Source: an uncultured Acetatifactor sp. (GTDB lineage Bacteria; Bacillota; Clostridia; Lachnospirales; Lachnospiraceae). From it: a stretch of DNA of 16,092 nt. Numbering within the stretch: the first letter of the stretch is position 1; every line of letters begins with the position of its first letter. Position numbers and translations under genes: made by a program. The stretch spans positions 1 to 16,092 of the forward strand of contig CAJTXE010000067.1 of NCBI GenBank assembly GCA_910580225.1, written 5' to 3'. The notes beneath the pieces are model-generated. The model worked only from the letters and a program-made list of their open reading frames with translations. It was not told the origin of the DNA and did not search any database. This document shows, piece after piece, positions 12,921 to 16,092 of the stretch.

Positions 12921-13250
12921 ATGGGAAAACTGACACAGAAAGAAGCATCAGGCCGATGGCAGGTAAAGGGAATCTCCTGGAAGGAGCTGGAGGCAGGAGA
13001 GGTGATCACAAAAGAAACCAGCCAGCTCCTGTACGGAAGCCTCTGTAAGCTGAAGGATTATGAGGACAGCGGGATGAGTCCGGAGCAGGTAACGGGCCTG
13101 AAGGATGAAGCGGAGGACATGGCTGCGCATATATGCGACAAGCTGTGCCGCCACCCGCGGGAGATAACGGAGCAGGAAGAGTTGGATGAAATCTGTGAAG
13201 AGTGCCCGGTAAGCGGGAGCAGACAGCACGTGTGGGCAGGGACAGTATGA
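12921..13250 (+). CDS. Small Clostridial phage protein with YEDSGMSPEQ motif (109 aa)
   Basis: The stretch LYGSLCKLKDYEDSGMSPEQV (about 39-58) matches a motif (KLAEYEDTGLSPEQ-like) that recurs in many small Lachnospiraceae phage proteins of unknown role. After it comes a cysteine set (CDKLCRHPREI... EICEECPV) that could bind zinc, so a small zinc-binding scaffold is plausible. ATG at 12921 follows GGAGGAGCG. Its stop overlaps the next ATG as ATGA. It is the first gene after the 12856 terminator, so it needs its own promoter or readthrough; none is obvious in 12900-12920. Confidence 0.7.
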   Translation: MGKLTQKEASGRWQVKGISWKELEAGEVITKETSQLLYGSLCKLKDYEDSGMSPEQVTGLKDEAEDMAAHICDKLCRHPREITEQEELDEICEECPVSGSRQHVWAGTV

Positions 13251-13474
13251 AGGCGGTTATGAAGTATCCGGGCAGCAAGTGGTCCCTGCTAAACGGAAGT
13301 GATGAATGTGTCATGCAGGATGAGGATGCGAATATGGATGCAGACACATGGAGTGACTTGAAGAATGGTTGTCCTCTGGTGCCGATACCAGAACGGAAGC
13401 AGAATGCTTGCAGTCACGGATTTGCGGGAGGCTGGAACGCCTGCCTGGATGAAATAGAAAATAAAAGGAAATGA
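13247..13474 (+). pseudogene. Stub of D12-class adenine methyltransferase fused to an unrelated tail (75 aa)
   Basis: The first 14 residues, MKAVMKYPGSKWSL, match the start of D12-class (Dam-like) N6-adenine DNA methyltransferases, whose N-terminal KYPG(S/G)K loop helps bind AdoMet. Immediately after, the sequence switches to an acidic stretch (SDECVMQDEDANMDADTW) and a different tail (PIPERKQNACSHGFAGGWNACLDEIENKRK region, recognisable by GFAGGWNAC). The methyltransferase's FFGSGAV and DPPY motifs are absent, so it cannot methylate. Best read as an internal deletion joining the start of a methyltransferase gene to the end of another small phage gene. The frame remains open and is coupled by ATGA to the previous gene, so a 75-aa product may still be made. 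Confidence 0.55.
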
Positions 13475-13537
13475 ACAGAAGGGAACTGAATTGGCGGTAA
13501 AACAGAATCCAGGCAGGAGAAGGAGAAGGACAGGGAA

Positions 13538-13783
13538 GTGAATGTTTATCGACTAATAGAAGATGTTGACAGTGAATATAATGCAGATTTAGTGGTTTCA
13601 AGGCTCATTAGCGAAGTGCATAATGGAAATTCCCGGTTAAGAAAGTACTTAAATGATATCGGCATATCTTCTGATGCTTTCGCAGATATTTTAGAGCTTG
13701 GATTGGATGCAGTAAAAACAAGGGAATTGTGGTTTAGACGCTTAAGAAATCATCATGTAATGTGCGGCGATGCCGACGAATAA
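13538..13783 (+). CDS. Small hypothetical phage protein, GTG start (81 aa)
   Basis: An acidic, helical 81-aa protein (VNVYRLIEDVDSEYNADLVV... ending MCGDADE) of no family I recognise. It lacks membrane helices and clear motifs. GTG at 13538 is preceded by repeated purine sites (GGAGAAGGAGAAGGACAGGG). The nearby ATG at 13542 is out of frame. Base composition is more A/T-rich than the neighbours upstream. It is followed by a 78-nt gap and then the RinA-type activator. Confidence 0.6.
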   Translation: MNVYRLIEDVDSEYNADLVVSRLISEVHNGNSRLRKYLNDIGISSDAFADILELGLDAVKTRELWFRRLRNHHVMCGDADE

Positions 13784-13861
13784 TTTGGTACAACCTGTTA
13801 ATGGAAATATCAATAAGTTGCACCGGTGTAGCTTTAAGAAGTGTGAAGGGAGGAACCAGAG

Positions 13862-14278
13862 TTGGACAAAGCAATACTTCAGGAGTATATAGATGCATGT
13901 GAGCTGGTAAAGGAGACAGAGAAGGAAATCAGAAAGCTGAATCAAAAAAAGAAAACCATTATTCAGACAAATGTAAAAGGATCCATGCATGAATTTCCTT
14001 ATGTAGAGCAGCACTTTAAAGTTCAGGGAACCACCTTCACAGTTAAGGACGACAGCCGCCTGCGGTACGAAGAGAAGCTGTTGGAGCGGCAGAAGGCCAA
14101 AGCGGAGCAGATCAAGCTGCAGGTGGAGGAGTGGATGCTGACGATTTCTTCCCGGATGCAGCGGATTGTGAAGTACAGATATCTGGAGGGGTTGTCGTGG
14201 GAGCAGGTGGCCGCGAAGATGGGACGGAAGGCTACAGCGGACAGCGTGAGGATGGAACTGAATAAATTTTTAAAGTAA
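13862..14278 (+). CDS. RinA/ArpU-type late transcription activator (138 aa, TTG start)
   Basis: This belongs to the RinA/ArpU (DUF1492-like) group of phage proteins that activate late gene transcription. The N-terminal two thirds form a coiled-coil-like region (KETEKEIRKLNQKKK... YEEKLLERQKAKAEQIKLQ). The C-terminus carries a sigma-70 region-4-like HTH: RIVKYRYLEGLSWEQVAAKMG and ATADSVRMELNKFLK. The TTG at 13862 is backed by GGGAGG at 13848-13853, and no ATG fits. It is the last gene of the early/middle block. A promoter-like region with direct repeats begins 2 nt after its stop, consistent with the late promoter it would activate. Confidence 0.82.
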   Translation: MDKAILQEYIDACELVKETEKEIRKLNQKKKTIIQTNVKGSMHEFPYVEQHFKVQGTTFTVKDDSRLRYEEKLLERQKAKAEQIKLQVEEWMLTISSRMQRIVKYRYLEGLSWEQVAAKMGRKATADSVRMELNKFLK

Positions 14279-14279
14279 T

Positions 14280-14319
14280 TTCGTTTTTTTCACACTGTTC
14301 GTTTTTAATATGCTATAGT
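14280..14319 (+). promoter_or_regulatory. Candidate activator-dependent late promoter
   Basis: TTCGTTTTT occurs twice, at 14280-14288 and 14298-14306 (18 bp apart, so on the same DNA face within one turn and a half), ahead of an extended -10 TGCTATAGT (-10 TATAGT 14314-14319). No good -35 lies 17 bp upstream. This pattern suits activation by the RinA-type protein encoded just before. Binding is inferred. Confidence 0.5.
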
Positions 14320-14442
14320 ATAGACTGGGAATAGCAGATAAGGCATAGGGAATTTGGCGTGCTGTAATTGCATTTGTGATGATTGTGGTCAGATAGTACG
14401 TCTGTAAGGTGTGTGAATAACTTGCCAGTATATATTTATGGG
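14320..14442 (+). other. Non-coding leader between candidate late promoter and terminator
   Basis: This 123-nt span has no convincing gene. If the promoter at 14314 is active and the terminator at 14443 works, it would give a ~150-nt RNA; otherwise it is the leader of the late transcript, which must read through. I see no strong internal stem. Confidence 0.4.
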
Positions 14443-14474
14443 AACATCCTGCTATAAAAGTGCAGGATGTTTTT
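14443..14474 (+). terminator. Intrinsic terminator before the cargo cassette
   Basis: AACATCCTGC (14443-14452) pairs perfectly with GCAGGATGTT (14462-14471) over 10 bp with a 9-nt loop, followed by TTTTC. It insulates the two-gene cassette from upstream transcription. Confidence 0.85.
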
Positions 14475-14490
14475 CTGTGCAACTTTACTA

Positions 14491-14519
14491 TGGACAAAAG
14501 AGAACAAATGTTCTATAAT
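14491..14519 (+). promoter_or_regulatory. Promoter P1 of the cargo cassette with LexA (SOS) box
   Basis: The -35 is TGGACA (14491-14496), spacer 17 nt, -10 TATAAT (14514-14519). The dyad AGAACAAATGTTCT (14501-14514) fills the spacer and touches the -10. It matches the Firmicute LexA/DinR core GAAC-RNRY-GTTC in every core position. LexA bound there would block polymerase, giving induction on DNA damage. LexA control is inferred from the match. Confidence 0.75.
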
Positions 14520-14556
14520 ATATGCACAAATAAATTTTTAATATTTGTCACCATTT

Positions 14557-14600
14557 CCTATCGGCATATGTGGTATAATGAGAAAAATGTCGATAGGGGG
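14557..14600 (+). promoter_or_regulatory. Promoter P2 (extended -10) and inverted repeat over the ribosome site
   Basis: TGGTATAAT (-10 at 14574-14579, extended TGG) lies between the arms of an inverted repeat CCTATCG (14557-14563)/CGATAGG (14591-14597). The right arm overlaps the ribosome site AGGGGG (14595-14600). RNA from P1 would contain both arms and could hide the ribosome site; RNA from P2 would lack the left arm. Alternatively the repeat is a repressor operator. Confidence 0.5.
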
Positions 14601-14609
14601 ATATTATAT

Positions 14610-15599
14610 ATGTCAAAAAAGGTGGAATTTTATACGGTTTCTGTAAAACAGAACAATGTTGTGACAGATTATGCAGTTAGTGATTTCTTCGAGAATTTAA
14701 ATCCTTTTTTTGAAAAGTCTAAAAAGGTAAATATGGATAGAAAAATCGGAGAAAAATATATTAGGTTGTTTTCATATTATTATTCTTTTAACCATCATCA
14801 AATGGTGCTTCCGTTTGGAAAATTTAAAGATAAAAATAAACCCTATTGGCTTAAAAACAATGAGCATTTGGAAGAGGTTCCGGCAGACTTGTACGATATA
14901 AATTCATTGGCGTATGATATAGATTATAATGTAATGTTATTTACGACTAACAAAGAGGGACCAAGTGTTCGAAATGTAGAAGAGTATTTGAATACATTTA
15001 TTCCAACAAATACAGGTCTTTCTTTAGAAATTAATCCTATAGTATATAATGCCGGGATAGAGAAGGTAAGGACTGCGGAATTTGTAAGAGAGATTACATT
15101 GGATCTTGACTTAGGAAGGGCATTGAATAATTTTTATAAACACGAGATAAGAGAGAACACAGAAAGAGGATTAATAGCTGCATTTAGGAAATTTGCAGTG
15201 AGTGCAAAAGATGATGGTGATGGAAGGGCACTTTCTTTAAAGTTAGGATTAGGGAAAAATGCCAAAAAGTATGATACATTAAATATTAATAGTATGTTAC
15301 AATTATTAGAATATATTAATATTGGAGAGGACTTTGTAAGGGAGATAACAGTACATTATAAGGATGGAAAAGATGAGAAGATAGATAAGGCAAGACTGAA
15401 GGATTCAAATATGCTGTTATCATATTCGTGTAAAAGCAGAGAATCACAGATATCGCCAGAAAGGCTGCTTGAAAATATCAATGATGCTATTGCGGAAAAA
15501 GTTATCATAATAACAAGGCATAATGACGAGTATTTTGCGAATAGAATTTCGTATAATGGAGGAACCTTTGAGATAGTTGCAAACTGGGATAGTAATTGA
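14610..15599 (+). CDS. Soluble protein A of a two-gene cargo cassette, RexA/KwaB-like by architecture (329 aa)
   Basis: I do not recognise a characterised family with confidence. The plan recalls DUF6731/DUF4868-like proteins of defence loci: an N-terminal alpha/beta half (KKVEFYTVSVKQNN... LYDINSLAYDIDYNVMLFTTNKEGPSVRNVEEYL), a middle with a strand VREITLDLDLG, a basic helix (RALNNFYKHEIRENTERG), and a C-terminal part ending GGTFEIVANWD. No membrane helix, signal peptide or clear nuclease/ATPase motif is visible. ATG at 14610 follows AGGGGG by 9 nt; the open frame to 14460 crosses the promoters and is rejected. Codons are A/T-rich compared with the phage core, a sign of separate origin. The partner membrane gene starts 23 nt after the stop. 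By analogy with RexA it may be the sensor that triggers the membrane partner. Function is inference. Confidence 0.6.
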   Translation: MSKKVEFYTVSVKQNNVVTDYAVSDFFENLNPFFEKSKKVNMDRKIGEKYIRLFSYYYSFNHHQMVLPFGKFKDKNKPYWLKNNEHLEEVPADLYDINSLAYDIDYNVMLFTTNKEGPSVRNVEEYLNTFIPTNTGLSLEINPIVYNAGIEKVRTAEFVREITLDLDLGRALNNFYKHEIRENTERGLIAAFRKFAVSAKDDGDGRALSLKLGLGKNAKKYDTLNINSMLQLLEYINIGEDFVREITVHYKDGKDEKIDKARLKDSNMLLSYSCKSRESQISPERLLENINDAIAEKVIIITRHNDEYFANRISYNGGTFEIVANWDSN

Positions 15600-15622
15600 T
15601 GTTAAAATAAGGTGGGCTGTAT

Positions 15623-16048
15623 ATGAAAGGTATTATAGGTACTCTTCGTAATTTAAAAAGCGAAATAGTGGCGGCGATAGTACTAAGTGCAATATGTATA
15701 TGGAAAGAACATACTTCTTTAAACTTTCTGTCGAGCGTAAATTTATCCTCATATCTTAGCCAGGATAGGTTAAATGGAATTGCTGCTTTTTTTGCTATAA
15801 CGATAGGAGTTTATATAGCAGTGATAACAGTATTGGCTACTACTGAGATTGGTATAACCAAGGAAATGTTAAAGAAAAAACTGGACAGACCACTTATAGA
15901 TGTAATGATAGTGGGGATTATTGAAGACTTTATTGCGGTAGGATTGGCAGTATTTATTCCGTTGAACACAATTACAGGATATGTTTTAATAATTTTTTTG
16001 TCCGCATCCATTATTTCGTTTCTGAAGTTTACTGTTTTGCTAGTGTAG
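15623..16048 (+). CDS. Four-helix membrane protein B of the cargo cassette, RexB/KwaA-like by architecture (141 aa)
   Basis: Four hydrophobic segments are visible: about residues 14-27 (short), 50-73, 91-112 and 116-141. The third carries an acidic pair (E101, D102) in the middle, unusual for a passive anchor and suited to a channel or ion-sensing role. The loop before it (KEMLKKKLDR) is strongly basic and probably faces the cytoplasm. Size and helix count match lambda RexB (144 aa, four helices, depolarising channel) and, loosely, KwaA; sequence homology is not claimed. ATG at 15623 follows AAGGTGGG. The stop TAG (16046-16048) comes directly after helix 4 with no hydrophilic tail, so a frameshifted or shortened end is possible. 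It is likely cotranscribed with the upstream gene under SOS control. Confidence 0.7.
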   Translation: MKGIIGTLRNLKSEIVAAIVLSAICIWKEHTSLNFLSSVNLSSYLSQDRLNGIAAFFAITIGVYIAVITVLATTEIGITKEMLKKKLDRPLIDVMIVGIIEDFIAVGLAVFIPLNTITGYVLIIFLSASIISFLKFTVLLV

Positions 16049-16052
16049 TGAC

Positions 16053-16092
16053 ATGTTGATATATAGACAAATTATGCTGGTAAATACAGCCG
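16053..16092 (+). CDS. Possible start of another frame, cut by the window edge
   Basis: From ATG 16053 a frame reads MLIYRQIMLVNTA to the end of the window. It has no clear ribosome site. It could be noise, a new gene, or the displaced C-terminal tail of the four-helix protein if a frameshift lies at 16041-16050. Confidence 0.2.
   Translation, partial: MLIYRQIMLVNTA

Noticed and set aside
13491..13541. Mini-ORF from TTG (LAVKQNPGRRRRRTGK) overlapping the next GTG start
   Set aside because: Sixteen codons, Arg-rich because it reads through a purine-rich ribosome-site region; possibly a remnant but not supportable.
13787..13824. Imperfect inverted repeat GGTACAAC/GTTGCACC upstream of the RinA-type gene
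   Set aside because: 7 of 8 matches with a 22-nt gap and no promoter elements nearby; could be chance.
14545..14579. TTGTCA (14545-14550) as -35 partner of TATAAT at 14574
   Set aside because: The spacer would be 23 nt, too long; the extended TGG-10 is taken as the main element of P2.

Overview
The window is a stretch of temperate-phage (prophage) DNA from a Firmicute, most likely a gut Lachnospiraceae member. The reasons are strong Shine-Dalgarno sites, GTG and TTG starts, a DUF5688-type protein (a family seen mostly in Lachnospiraceae), and a phage early module with Sak4/DUF669/SF2 helicase/PriCT-primase/RusA followed by a RinA/ArpU-type late activator. All genes supported here are on the + strand. 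No rRNA, tRNA, CRISPR array or transposase was seen.

Layout. 141-1826: early genes, namely a small unknown protein, a short HTH protein, a 59-aa protein, a two-helix membrane peptide and the DUF5688-type protein. 1807-8597: a tightly packed replication/recombination operon made of an SbcC/RecF-like ATPase, a Sak4-like RecA-fold ATPase, a DUF669 protein, an SF2 helicase and a PriCT-2/primase/RepA-type helicase fusion. 8567-8798: an intergenic block crowded with GGGAA/TTCCC motifs and hairpins, a good candidate replication origin. 8854-11270: RusA resolvase, two small coupled ORFs and a 531-aa cysteine-rich protein. 11331-12899: a separate regulatory unit with its own extended -10 promoter and inverted-repeat operator, a ribbon-helix-helix repressor, a structured RNA-like segment, a DUF6809-like protein, a Rha/BRO-N antirepressor and a strong terminator. 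12921-14278: small phage ORFs, one apparently the stub of a D12-class adenine methyltransferase, then the RinA-type activator. 14280-14474: a candidate late promoter with direct repeats, a non-coding leader and a terminator.

14480-16048: an AT-rich two-gene cargo cassette that does not fit the phage core. A 329-aa soluble protein is followed by a 141-aa protein with four predicted membrane helices. The cassette has its own promoter overlapped by a very good Firmicute LexA (SOS) box, plus a second extended -10 promoter and an inverted repeat that would hide the ribosome-binding site in the longer transcript only. The architecture (soluble sensor plus small four-helix membrane protein, same gene order and similar sizes) parallels lambda RexA/RexB and loosely Kiwa. 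It is the strongest candidate for an undescribed system here, probably phage exclusion or abortive infection linked to DNA damage or prophage induction. This function is inferred from architecture and location, not from recognised homology.

How the parts work together. The early operon supplies ssDNA annealing/recombination (Sak4, DUF669, SbcC-like), unwinding (SF2 helicase), priming and replicative unwinding (PriCT fusion), an origin just downstream, and junction resolution (RusA). The RHH/Rha unit tunes lysogeny. The RinA-type protein would switch on late genes lying beyond the window, and the cargo cassette sits in the gap before them.
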